DNA from: Thelonectria olida
Lineage: Eukaryota; Ascomycota; Sordariomycetes; Hypocreales; Nectriaceae
Direction of reading: 5' to 3'
Length of the DNA: 64,000 nt
Assembly: GCA_020736575.1 (NCBI GenBank)
Contig: JAGPYM010000002.1
Location: 2,108,001 to 2,172,000 of the forward strand
Part shown: positions 20,795 through 32,245 of the stretch, piece by piece
Layout: every line of letters starts with the position of its first letter
How positions within the stretch are numbered: the first letter of the stretch is position 1
Program-made: the position numbers and the translations under genes
Notes under the pieces: model-generated
Seen by the model: only the letters and a program-made list of their open reading frames with translations
Database searches by the model: none
Told to the model about the DNA's origin: nothing

Positions 20795-23700
20795 ATGCCT
20801 TCCTCACTGGCAAAGTACATTCCCGCCGGGTCCATCTCGATCAGACAGGATGAAAGCGGCATTCCGTCGGAAAATTGGGATGCCCAGGAGCTTCGAGAAT
20901 GGAGAACGCTGTCGTTATCTCAGGATCAAGATTCTGGACTTGATGTCGAACCACGATGCCGTGAAGCTTTGCACCGGTTACTCAGCGCCCGCAGACTTCG
21001 ACCCTATTCCCGTCTATTGTGTGAATTCTGGATCAAACTGGAGTTTAAGATAAACAGTGAAGGCGGGCATCAAGGTACCATTAGGGTGTATCTACTTCCT
21101 GATGATGTCAATCGCAGCATCGTGGATCGTTCGGACCCCAGCCTTTTCAAGATCAGACAGCTCATCCTTAGCGAACTGGATTACTCGAAACCATCCTGGA
21201 ATGGGAATCCCCAACCGTCACGCTTAACTAGCCCGCCTCTTGTTGACGACTTGAGTCAATGTGACGATGGGGAGATGTCCCTACTGGAGCTTTTCAACAA
21301 GATCCCAAGCCCAGACCCAAACCCGGCTCTCATCTCTGAGCCGCATTCCAAAGATGCCATGTGTTCTCTTCTGGGAAGCAAGGTCCCAGGGCTTCGCACT
21401 CAATTATACGACTATCAAAGACGGTCGGCAGCTTTGATGTTGCAGAAGGAGACCTGCCCGGGAAACGTGCTTGATCCTCGTTTACTTCATGTTCGTGATC
21501 AACACGGGTCATCTTGGTACCTGGACTTGATCGCAGGCACAGTGCTGAAGGAACCGCGGTTCTATGACGGAGTTTCTGGCGGGATCCTGGCTGAGGAGAT
21601 GGGCTCAGGAAAGACTATCATCTGCTTGGCTCTTATCCTTGCAACACGGGATCTCCCGACGCAACCGCCTGAACATTATCGTGCCGGTGAAGCACCTCGG
21701 CGCAAGAAGATCGCTTCACTGGCTGAAATGGCTGCCTCATGTGCGACGAGGAATTCCGTACCATGGAAGCCATATTTTGACATTTACAAGGAACGGCTCG
21801 GTGAAGAGTTTACTCACTGCATCGAAGCGTTGGAGCGAAGCCCGGGTCATTATTATCTTCCTGCCCCTGTGCCCCCGCGCGTAGGAAGGCGAAAAAATCC
21901 CATCATGCCACCACCGAAGAAGATCTACTTGAGTTCGGCAAGTCTTGTTGTTGTGCCAAACAATCTTTTGGCACAATGGGGACAGGAGATTCGCAAGCAC
22001 ACAGATGGCCTTGAGGTTCTTGTTGTGGCTACTCAGGACCCCGTTCCGACTTTTAAGGCAATGATGAAGTGTGATGTGGTTATATTCTCCCAAACACGGT
22101 TCGAAAAACTGGCCAGGCCAGATGGCGATCTCAGCGACACTGCTTTATCCTTGATACACTTCAAAAGGTGCATCGTGGATGAAGGGCACAAGCTTGGAAA
22201 CTCCAAAATCAGCAACCGAAGCAACCTTCTCATAGGCTTGGACAACCTTCATTTCTCATCTCGTTGGATTGTCACTGGAACGCCTTCTCACGGCCTTTTC
22301 GGTGTGGATGCACGCGTAACAGATACACCAGGTCAAGGAACCCCCGATTCACCGACAAAGCCCCAGAGGGTGAACGGGAGTCCCGCGTCATTGATAGAGA
22401 TGGAACGAAAAGACTTGGAGAGGATTGGATCCATCACTGCTCTCTTCCTCAAGGCGCGTCCGTGGGCGAACACGATCATGGATGCTGGTGACACGATTGC
22501 AAACTGGTCCACATATCTCTTGTTGCCCAAACACAATCCAAAGAGCCACGGACGCTGGGACTGCCTTAGATCAACTGTCAACTCACTGATAATACGCCAT
22601 CGACTAGACGAAGTGGCGAATCTCCTACCACCAGTGAACGAAAAGGTGGTGGTATTGGATGGGTCCTACCAAGACCAAATGTCACTAAACACCTTCTCCA
22701 TGATGATCATTTTCAACGCAGTCCAGTCACAGAGAACGGACATGGATTACTTCTTCCACCCGAAGCAGAAGCGAAATTTGCTGCAGATTGTGCACAACCT
22801 GAAGCAAGCATGCTTTTTTGGTGGTTCATTCTACCAACAAGAGGAGATAGCAAAAGCCATCAAGACCGCCGAGGACTTCTTGCGAGATAAGAAGATCCCG
22901 ATCAGCGATGAAGATCAAGAGCTTCTCGAGAGCGCGGTCGAGTTTGGGCACGTATTGATGTCTAACAAGCTTCGGAAGCTCAGTAACCAGTTCCATGAGA
23001 TTCCCGTGTGCACCCATGGGCTTCCCGACCCCATAGGTCAATCATGGTCTTTGGATGGTGAAGCTGGGACCGATGTGTGCAGCTCATCAAGCATGTTGCT
23101 AGCTCTTCAGAAACTCATTCAGAGATCAGCAACTGAGCCAGAGGCGCTGAATTCACTACTCAATGGCCAACTAGTGCAAGAAGGGATTTTTGAAAGAGAT
23201 CGGATGTTGGAGTCTCACTCCACAGAGAAGCCATCCTTGAAGAAAGAGAAGCCGTCACAAACGCTTGCGGGAAATACGAAAATAGGAGCCGATAGCCCCA
23301 AGAAGATACGGTCTCACAGTCTCAACGGTGTCAAACCAGCGAAGGAGAAATCCACGGACATTTTCCTTGGTCCTCTCGAGTCAGCCACGATCAGCTCGAC
23401 CTCGTCCGCCAAGCTCTCATACCTAGTTGACAGCATTGTCAAGTATCAAGACGAGGAAAAAATCATAGTATTTTACGAGAATGACAATGCTGCATGGTAT
23501 CTTGCCAGCATGCTCGACGTCGTAAGTATTGTACTTTTGAAGAATACAGGCTGTGACTGAGAATAAGCAGCTCCAAATCCAGTACCTCATCTATGCCAAA
23601 GGCCTGACAACCGAGCGGAGGGCGCAATACGTAAACACGTTCCATCATAACCAAGATTTCAGGTAAGCCTTTGGATCGTACCATGGGTATCGCGGTATAT

Positions 23701-24337
23701 GCTGATAACGTGGTCAAGGGTTCTTCTTATGGACATTTCCCAGGCAGCTTTTGGGCTAGACATGCGAGAGGCGTCAAGAATTTACTTTATCAACCCCGTT
23801 CTCAACCCCCAAGTTGAGGCACAAGCTATTGGACGTGTCCGCCGTATCAGCCAGCAGAAGCCTGTTTCAGTCGAGACGTTGGTGTTGAAGAACAGTATCG
23901 AGGAGGTCATCCTGGAACGCAAACAACACATGTCGCAAGCGGAACATCGAAGAATCAAGTCGATTCTAGACATTCGCCCTATTTATGACTGGATCAAGAA
24001 CGCCAAGATTAATCCGTTGCCTAGTGACAAGACAGGCAAGATGAGTCAGATGGTGCCGTTGCACACACATCAGTATGTGTTCGGAAGAGGTTTTGGCCGT
24101 GACATGCATCCCGACGACGGTCTCATCTTGGATGAGGCGGGTGAAACAAAAGGTGGTGTGGTGGAGGCTCACAAGTCTCGTGAACCGACAGAGGTTCGAA
24201 AACGGGCATATGAAAATGGCCCAGGTGCTGGCGGCAAGGCGCAAGGTCAAGCGAACGGCTTATCTTCGAACAAGCGAAACAAGGCCGCGCGTCCAACAAA
24301 GAGTGTACAATTTACGGTTGGTCCAGACGAGGAATAA
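20795..24337 (+). CDS. SNF2-family DNA-dependent ATPase/helicase-like protein
   Basis: Exons 20795-23521, 23571-23662 and 23719-24337 give 1145 aa; donors GTAAGT and GTAAGC, all in frame. The start is MPSSLAKYIPAGSISIRQ. A long N-terminal region precedes the first RecA lobe: YDYQRRSAALML (Q-like region), Walker A in AEEMGSGKTIICLAL (about 266), SASLVVVPNNLLAQW, DEGH box in CIVDEGHKLGN (about 462) and WIVTGTPSHGLFG. The second lobe spans the introns: KIIVFYENDNAAWYLASML, LLMDISQAAFGLDM, then motif VI AIGRVRRISQQKPV (about 978). I see no RING finger between the lobes, unlike Rad5/HLTF/SHPRH, and no chromodomain or bromodomain. The C-terminal tail is basic and disordered. It probably remodels protein-DNA complexes in the nucleus; the subfamily is not assigned. 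Confidence 0.9.
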
Positions 24338-25846
24338 GACAGTGCGACGGTCTGTCGGCGGCGATGGGCCAGTCGCCATGGCCTGGACGCCAGGGGGAAG
24401 CAAGATGGAGAAGATTCAGGTTTGAAACGGAATCTGCCCCAAGAAGCCGGGTCTTGGAGAAGCGATCTGGAAGTGTTTCGAATAACGGTTTGGCAAGATA
24501 ATCAATGCTTTAAATGTTTGAGTATCAATCTGACGTGGTCTGGGCTGGTCCCCAAAGCCCCGTACCTGAAACCAAAGGCTAGATGCGCTGACGGCTGCAC
24601 GTCAATGGAGAGATGGATATGAAAATTGGATTGAGTCTGGGTTAGATACTGACAGTAAATACCTGAGTGACGCAGAGGCGTAGAATAATGATCCGTCAAG
24701 GAATTAGAGATGGTGTTTGTGATGCGATGGGATCCTTGACCTGGACATCCATCCTTCTCCAAGGAAACACTGCATAAGCTTATGCACTCATGACAGCTTC
24801 AAAACAGTCCGTGCCTAGCTTACTTATGTGTTATGGCATTCACCGTTCTTACATACGACGACCCGGATTAATCATGAGTGATGGCGATTGATTAAGCCGA
24901 CATGGGGAGATGGTTCCCTGGGGAAACCATGCCATGTCCTCGCACGGTTGGCTCGACCCGGATACTCGGGCAACGGTGCTGACGAGAGGAGAAGCCAGTG
25001 AGCCACTGCCTGAGCGAAAGGGTGATTACGGAGCGCTCCATATTATACGGAAATACAGGTGGTAGAGGGCGGAATTATTCAGATGCGGTGAGAGTAAGAT
25101 GACTGGCTGGCTGCCAACACTGTGGCGTGGCTCTTCTGACGGTGGTCATCGATGACTGAATAGAGAAGCACAGCCACAGCTCATGCTGGTTTCAAAGACA
25201 GAGATGCAGGTTATGCGACTTGTGTCAAGCAATAGGATTCGCGTGGTGACCTACGAATAGGCATATGTATTTTTTGGCGCAATTTAGGATTCCCTGTTTT
25301 TTTGTTCAATCGGCGGCCAGGCCAGGATTGGCAAAACGCCTTCGGAGCTGTCTCTCCCCCTGGCTCCGATCTCTGCGGCGCCAATAAGCCAGCAAGCTTG
25401 AAGCTGGGGAAAAGTAATCTGTAATGAGAGTATGTGGAGAGCGATGGTTTCTGCTAAGACGGGAAGAAAAATCGAAGTTGTCGGCGTTGAGACGGGTTGC
25501 GAGAGGGGATCAAGACTTGCAGGAATACGGGCGATTTACTTATTAATGTGTTTAATTGCTCAGCTGCATAACTGTGCGGAGTGTTGCACCTAAGGTACCT
25601 ACAATTACACCAGTACTTGAAGATATATATAGAAGCATCTCCCTCTTCTCTCACCGGCAGGCCGGGACAAGACGAAGAGAACGGTCCACCGTTCAGCCAA
25701 CGGGGCACTGAGGAGAACGCAAAAAGGAGGCCCGTCATCCAATCCCTGACGCAGACGGAGACTTGGAGCGAACTGTTGTTGAAGATTCGCAGCAGCCGCC
25801 AAGTAAGAAAAAAAAATCCTTCGGTTCCGTTGGATCCACGCCCCTT

Positions 25847-25882
25847 CTTCTCCTTCTCCTTCTCCTTCTCCTTCTCCTTCTC
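25847..25882 (+). repeat. (CTTCTC)6 microsatellite
   Basis: Six perfect copies of CTTCTC, 36 bases, in intergenic DNA. On the other strand it creates a spurious Glu-Lys-rich open frame. Confidence 0.9.
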
Positions 25883-26600
25883 CGCGCGGTGGGGGCGCCA
25901 TGGATGATGGGGGTTGTCAAGTGGGCAAGACATTTTCACGCAATAAACAATCCATAGCTCAGTTCAGTGGGTTGCTATTTTTGAACCCGGCCATTCTCTG
26001 GGCCTCTCTTTTCTTTCGTGGCTCTATTTGCACGTGTCGGCGGCGGCTGGGGAGGCAATGGTGATAAAATACTTATACGAACTGCTGGCCGGGGTTAGTC
26101 ATGCTGTTGTGCACCCAACCCTACCAACCACCACTGCCACCACTGCTAATGACCCTCTTACTAGAGACGACAGCCAAACATGTCGTCATGACAGCGTTCC
26201 CTTTCATACATAGCTAAGCTGAAAGGCTCTGGCCAACAAATGAGAACTCGAAGGCGGTGAAAACCAAATAGGGCTTTCTCTGCCCACTCGCTCCGTCCAG
26301 CTGTTCCCTGAGCCCTGTTTGCCAATCCTATCCTCCTCAACCACTCATGGGGCCGGCAAGTTGAAACCCACCTCCGACCTTCCGCAAGAAATGCAGCCAT
26401 GCACCGCCGAAGCAGGGAACCGCGACATGGCTCTTGGCCTAGCGGCGGAGTCTCATTGGCTTCCGGCCAACACAAAGCGTCAACGGGGCGTCATGCTTTT
26501 GGGGGGATTCAGCACTGTAGAGCCTTGATTCCCTTCTCTAACAATCATAATAAGGACGAGGTTGGCTGCTCAGAGTCGAGTTTGAAACAGGGAATAATTA

Positions 26601-26636
26601 GTCTGTAGGTACGAAGTACTTTGTAGTCTGTAGGTA
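26601..26636. repeat. Direct repeats flanking a near-palindrome
   Basis: GTCTGTAGGTA occurs at 26601-26611 and again, perfectly, at 26626-26636. The 11-mer GTACGAAGTAC at 26609-26619 overlaps the first copy. The whole lies between genes; its role is unknown. Confidence 0.75.
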
Positions 26637-27455
26637 ATTAATCATCCAATGCTCAACAACAGGCAAGGCCCCCCATGAATGACTTGCCCCATGACTTGAA
26701 GGCTGCAGAATGCACGCCGGCACGGCAGACAGCTGGGCAGTTGTGTTGGAGACCTCTTGCCTTGCGCTACTGTATGAACCTGCCGCCTGCCTTCCTGATG
26801 AGTAGGTTGAGGCCGTTTTTCTGGCTCCTTCCCGTCCTTCTTCTTTTAATAGTATTTCCCCTCTCCTCTCCTCACCTCTCGTCCCATCTTCACGCAAACT
26901 TCTCTCCCTCCCGTTCACATCCATTCCTCTCACCATCGCCACCACCACCATCTTCCCCCTGGTTCGGTAGTTGGCCTGTGTTATTGCAACGACAATCCCC
27001 GTCCATCTCCAGCAATATTTCAACATTGAATAACTCCGAATTCAGACATTCTCCCTCTCTGGGCTTCTCCACTCTCCACCTCTTGCTCCACCTCCACCGA
27101 ACTGACCTGACGAGCCGCGTGGTCCAACCCGGGCATCCAGTGCGACTCTGCACCTGTCTGTCAAACGCAGGGGCGAGAAGGAAAAATAAAAGAGAAGGGA
27201 ATTGTTGTCGACTTCAGGAGACGGAGAAAGAGATCTGGTTGGATGATTGATTCTTGACTTTTCCTTTTTCCGTACTGCCATTTTTTTTTTCTTTTTTCTT
27301 TTTTTATTCATTAGTTTCTCCCACGTCTTTCTCCCTGGAACGTCCCTGTCTACAAGGACTCCCTCCCATTAATCTGTCTCATTATAGTTGCCCCCAAGGT
27401 TATTATCGTCAACAGCGAAGTCCTTTCTTACAGTACGAATATCATTCAGTCTATC

Positions 27456-27646
27456 ATGTTTGAGGTTCACCATGATCACCATAACCAAGACTTCAAACGT
27501 GTTTTCTCTCCCAGCCGCGGCTCCTTGTCCACCACGGAAGACCAGCGTGTTGATGCTTTTCGCCGCCATGTATGGGCTGTTACCATGATCGACGAGGGCG
27601 CGGACCCCTTGTCGCCTACTAGGCTCTCCACAGACCCTTCGACTTC
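27456..27646 (+). CDS. Possible first exon of the F-box gene
   Basis: An ATG at 27456 opens 63 codons plus 2 nt with a protein-like composition (for example RVDAFRRHVWAVTMIDEG), followed by a good donor (GTACGT at 27647). The exon ends in phase 2. The acceptor TTTAG at 28586 enters the open frame upstream of 28711 in exactly that phase, so splicing across a 940-nt intron would give one 856-aa protein with the F-box gene. Without splicing the frame stops at 27683. It could instead be an upstream open reading frame in the leader. The phase match is seen; use of the exon is inferred. Confidence 0.35.
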
Positions 27647-28710
27647 GTACGTCTTGTCAGTTTCCTTTTTGTCGTGTCACTGATCGTTCTCATTATCCCG
27701 TCCCGCTATTAGTTTCGGTACTGGGGCTTAGCACGCCTTGATGAATGCATGCACATCACTCAGAGAGCGGAGGCATGATTCTGTGATTTATCCATGGTTG
27801 CCATCTCCTTTATTGACCTTGTCGATAATCCATCCATCAATACATGTCCCTCGTTGTTCCCCTTTCCCGATCATTACCTTGAAAAGAACCCCTTCCCCCC
27901 TTCCCGGTCTCTTCCCTTCTCCCACTTGGCCTTTTTGCCGTACTGGAACGATTATTGCACTATTCGCAATCATTGACGCCCTTCCCATCACTTGCTGCTC
28001 CCTGTCACTGGAGGAGGACACGCCGGTTCCTCCAGAGCAGAAGCATCAGAAACAACGGCGTGGTTCGCCCTCGGGTTCCCCTCCAATGTCTCAGCTCCCG
28101 CAAAGCCCATCACCATCCCTCACTCTGAATCGGCCAACAAAAAGCTTGGGCGGCATTCGTGGCGCCTTTACACGCCTTGGAGCTCGTCGTGCTGCATTGG
28201 TTTGATTACCTTGCCCACATTTTCCCCTGGTGGCGCACCTTAAAGCGCTGGCAGCCTCGCGCTACTTGACGCCAAGAGATCAGCCCTTGGAGCTACGAAG
28301 ACGTCAGAACAGTTCTAGACGGAGTGACTCGAGTCCGAGTTTGTGGGTGTGTGTCTTGTGTGCCTGGCTAAACGCCTAGGGACGTGCAAAAATTGTAATG
28401 CGCCTCCTCCGTCCGTCCATCCATACATACTTGCTTTCTTCACTATTCCTCTCCCTCGGGAGTTTCTTCTTTTCTATTCCCTTTTTCGTCTTTCTTGAGA
28501 CACAATCCAAAAATATATCGACACACATTCTTTCCACTTTCTCCTTCTTCTTGGCTAATCCCTGCTGTTGCTTGGGTTCTATTTAGACGCCCCGGCCCCA
28601 ACAAGCTGAGGTCCAAGAGACGAACTTCTCTTTCAACTGCGCAACGAAAACCAACAGATACCACGTCTACATTGCCCCAAGAACAAGTCGAAACGGACGT
28701 CGACTTAGCC
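27647..28710 (+). other. Candidate long intron or leader of the F-box gene
   Basis: Pyrimidine-rich with short open frames. A 156-codon frame ending at 28205 has a proline/serine-rich tail, but its only usable acceptors enter in the wrong phase for the 27456 exon. From 28587 the frame into the F-box gene is open without stops, so 28587-28710 may be coding. Confidence 0.4.
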
Positions 28711-31046
28711 ATGAAGGGACCAACCGTTACGGTACAACCAATGCACCCGTCGTCCTTCGCGCCCATCACACAGCTGTATCCCGTAAAGGAAGAATCCGTC
28801 GATGATTTCCTTGCTTCAAGAAACGAGAAGCAGAAGATGCCTCGCACCTCTTACCCGACTTACTCCATTTATCCCGGCCTACAAACTCCCACTTCCGACA
28901 CCACCAAGGCAACCGAGGCGTTACCTACAGTGGCCAAGTTCCAGCGACCACGCCAGCTCTCCAACGGCTCAACTGCCTCCCTAGCAAGCATGTATTCAAA
29001 TTCAAACGAAAGTATGACGGCTATCAGCATGAGGTCCCGACAGCGGACGCCATCTTGGGGGAGCAGAACCAGCGTCGAATCTGGTGATTCAACGACGAAA
29101 TGGAGACCCGAATACATGTACCAGCGACCCTTACCGATCCAAAACCCAAATCAGACTTCTTCTCGGCCAGTTTATCATCCCAATGAACTGTTTGCCTTGT
29201 TGCCGAGTGAGGTGCTAAGCCTCATTCTCTCAAATCTCCGCCAATCTCACCTAGAACCTGGCAGCATCAGCTGTGCGACGTGTTGGATGCGGGACCTGTG
29301 CAACGTGCTCATGGCTTCACGAAAATGGTACAGAGCTGCCCGCGTAGCCCTGTAAGTCTCAGACCCTTTTCCCCGGAATGCTCGGGGATTTATTGTGCGT
29401 GTGTGGCGTTAAGCTAATTCCCGATGGCCAGGTACGAAGATATTCAGCTTGTGGGGGCTGATTCGGCAACCCACAAGAAGAAGTTCAACAAGCTGAACCA
29501 GGGTGCCCGAGTCATAATGCTTCGTCGCACCTTGCGAGCGAACCCTTACCTTGCGAGTCTAGTTCGAACCTTGAAGGTGCCTGCGCCAGAATTGTCGGCC
29601 AAGAGCAACGCCGTCGCTGAATACGATGATCTCATTGCCTCGCTCGTCATGGCTTGCCCCAATCTTGAGAGCCTGTCTGGCCCAACGACAACGTATGATC
29701 ACTCGTTTAAGAAGCTCTTCCATGCCTTGTCGACCAGATCTAATCTCAAGCAAATGAGCTGGGTGATCCAGGCATCGCCGTTCCAGAAACATCAAAGGAT
29801 ACATTCTAGCACGCAACAACTGGGTTTGGTCGTGCCAGGAGAGCTGAAGCGCTTTCAGGAAATTTCCTTTTTGAACCATCATGAAAACTGGAAACGACTC
29901 GAGTCTCTCACCATTAACTGTTACCCTGGCGCTACCCTCACTCCTGATAGCCTGCTTAAGACGACACTCAGATTACTTCCCTCCCTCAAGCACCTTCACC
30001 TTTGCAACATCCCTCGAAATGGCTTCAACGACAACAATCTACTAGCTCTCCCAGCGCTCGAGACGTTGATGCTATCCAACATCTCCGGTATTACTGATGT
30101 TGGCCTTTCTGCATTCGCAACCCGCTCGAATAGTGCATCGCTTCGTCAGCTACATCTCCGTCACACCCCCTTGACCTCGTTGGCCGCCCTCGCCCGCATC
30201 ATGTCTAACCTGCGCTGCCTCACTACCTTCTCGCTCGTGCAGGCCTCGTCGCCCGTGATGCCCGAGGAGGATTCTTTCACCCTCTGGATGATGCCGTACC
30301 TCGCTTCCAGCAGCCTCAACAAGCTTCACTGGGATATCACCGCCCACGGCATGTCCCTTAATAACTCGGCCGACGATATTCTCTCTCGAAGCATTGCTGC
30401 TGGAGGATTCCCGCAGCTCAAGCTTCTACGCGTTCCAAACGACCCCGATGGTGTCTTCCAGGACCTGTGCTATCCCGTGGAAAGAATCGATCTCGCGAAT
30501 GACCGGTTCCGTGCCCCAGACCTATCCATGGATATTGCTAGTCTCAGTCCCATCTCCAACACCAGCAGCCCAATCTCCCCGTCGCGTTACACCCTATTCA
30601 AGTCCTCAAGCACCACCTCATTAAACTCACCCCTGACGCCACGATCCTCAACTGGTAGTAGAGGCCATGTACCCTTCACGAACCTTCACGCTGCACGCCT
30701 CATAGCCCAGGCCCGCCTTGAGGCGGCGCACTCCAGACCGCGCTTTACCGTCAATGTCATTGATGACGATGGCACAACGACCGAGACCTATCCCATGGCT
30801 GGATTTATTGGTACACCAGGGAGCCAGATCAAGTATCACCTCCTACCTGACGAAGGATCTTGCGACGAGAAGGGCGGACTGCTTGACGTGGTAGATCTCC
30901 AAACAGACGGAGGCGAGAGCCTGTTGGGCGGCCGAGAAGGATGCTCAGGCCGATGGAACACTCGAGCAGGCATCATGGCAGATCGTAAGGAGAAGGAGAC
31001 GTGGTGGCATACAGAGCGCGGCCGCTGGACGAAGCTGACTCTATAA
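28711..31046 (+). CDS. F-box protein with leucine-rich repeats
   Basis: Exons 28711-29351 and 29432-31046 give 751 aa from the first solid ATG (MKGPTVTVQPMHP); a longer N-terminus through 28587 and 27456 is possible. The intron is 80 nt with a GTAAGT donor and restores RVALYEDIQL across the junction. Residues 1-150 are Ser/Thr-rich and disordered. The F-box-like stretch begins near 159 (ELFALLPSEVLSLILSNL, then LCNVLMASRKWYRAA). Irregular leucine-rich repeats follow at about 370-480 (LPSLKHLHLCNI, ALPALETLMLSNI). The conserved-looking C-terminus is ETWWHTERGRWTKLTL. F-box proteins recruit substrates to SCF ubiquitin ligases through Skp1, which CSN (subunit 4 is in this window) deactivates. 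The substrate is unknown. Confidence 0.85.
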
Positions 31047-32245
31047 AGAGTGCAACACATTCACGTAAGACCATCCGCTGGCAAACAGCTGAGCGCAATG
31101 AAAACAAAAAGACAAAAGCAAAACGGAGATTGACTCCGAAATTTGAGATAAAGGGAAAAGCAATATTTTGGATACCACCTATATTACGACTTTTAACGAC
31201 GATTGCACTGGTAGAAACCCGGGAAATGGTGGGTCTCTTTGGAGTTTTAGGTCTTATTAGGAATTGGGATATATGGCATTTAGTTATACCCAAGGGTAAT
31301 GAATAGTAGTAAATATTCAATGCCTTTTGATACAGACAACGTACTAGATCCTTCAGTGCCTCACTACCTACCTATGTGACAAGAGGTTGACTTGACGTAG
31401 GTTGTATTTACTTGTTGGCATTTAGAATTGCCAACTGACGGTTGAGCCTACAATGCTTTATAAACTGGGTACTACCTACTACGTATAATACTTGATCTTA
31501 TAGAGCGAGGATAGAGTGTACAAGCAAGCATGAGTCGACGTATGAACGTGGTCCCGCACTGGGTCAGGACTTGGATCAACTTCCTATACATGTGCTTCCC
31601 TGGGGTATAAGGTCTCTTGCAATATATCTTGGATTGCCCGCAGATGACTTGCACTTCGTCTTCCAATCGGAAGACCTCTTTTCTGACATTAGTATTTTCG
31701 TATTGATGGTCATAATGCAAAGGCACGTAGTTATGAAATTTGGCTATATACGTCATACAACGAAAGAAAAACGGACTTCACGGAAGAATGAATAGATAGA
31801 TAAGACGCATACAATGCAGCCAAACGACCCAATACGCTCAGCAAATTAAATTTCTCGTCCATCCCGATTACATGGACATGATTCTATCGAAAGTCTTTCT
31901 CTAATAGCCTTTTTACTACAGTTGTAGATGGTTTTCATGCTTGGTCATTAAAATTCGCATATTCTCAACCCAGATGTCTCTTCCCGCCAGTCCAAAAACA
32001 ATATGTGTGCATGTACAGATGCAGTAATAAACCCGGCAAAATGTCAAGAAGCCAGAACATGTTCTTCCTGATAGCCAAGACGGCAAATAGGAAAACAAAA
32101 AGGAAACTAAACAGGAATAAAAACGACAAGCGACGCTATGTGCCAACAAGAGGGAGTGACAACATTTGGCGCTTGGGAAAGCAATTACATGAGGCGTTCC
32201 ACATCTTTCCAAAAGATCCAAAAAAAATTATGCGCCAACTGGGGA
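31047..32245. other. Intergenic between convergent F-box and DUF8004 genes
   Basis: This stretch holds two 3' ends and no supported gene. It is visibly AT-richer than its surroundings (31140-31950), with short open stretches only. A terminal-repeat or transposon remnant was looked for and not found. Confidence 0.5.

Larger units (their letters stand above)
24338..27455. other. Gene-poor region upstream of the F-box gene
   Basis: No supported gene. 24338-25500 is plain intergenic DNA after the SNF2 gene. 25840-25885 is a microsatellite and 26601-26636 a repeat with palindrome. From about 26800 the plus strand is strongly pyrimidine-rich, as in promoters and leaders of this genome. A 192-codon open stretch there (to 27250) is leader-like and rejected. 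Confidence 0.45.

Noticed and set aside
24840..24880. ACATACGACGACCC near 24851 as a dispersed 5S rRNA gene
   Set aside because: Only the first about nine bases resemble a fungal 5S start; the internal control region is absent.
25957..26005. A-box-like TAGCTCAGTTCAGTGG, possible second tRNA
   Set aside because: No B box, no acceptor pairing and no anticodon stem could be found around it.
26675..27250. 192-codon frame upstream of the F-box gene
   Set aside because: Pyrimidine-rich leader translated as Ser/Pro/Leu runs; no family similarity.
31047..32245. AT-richer patch as a RIP-mutated transposon remnant
   Set aside because: No terminal repeats, no coding remnant and no clear TpA excess can be judged by eye; it is most simply a convergent 3' flank.
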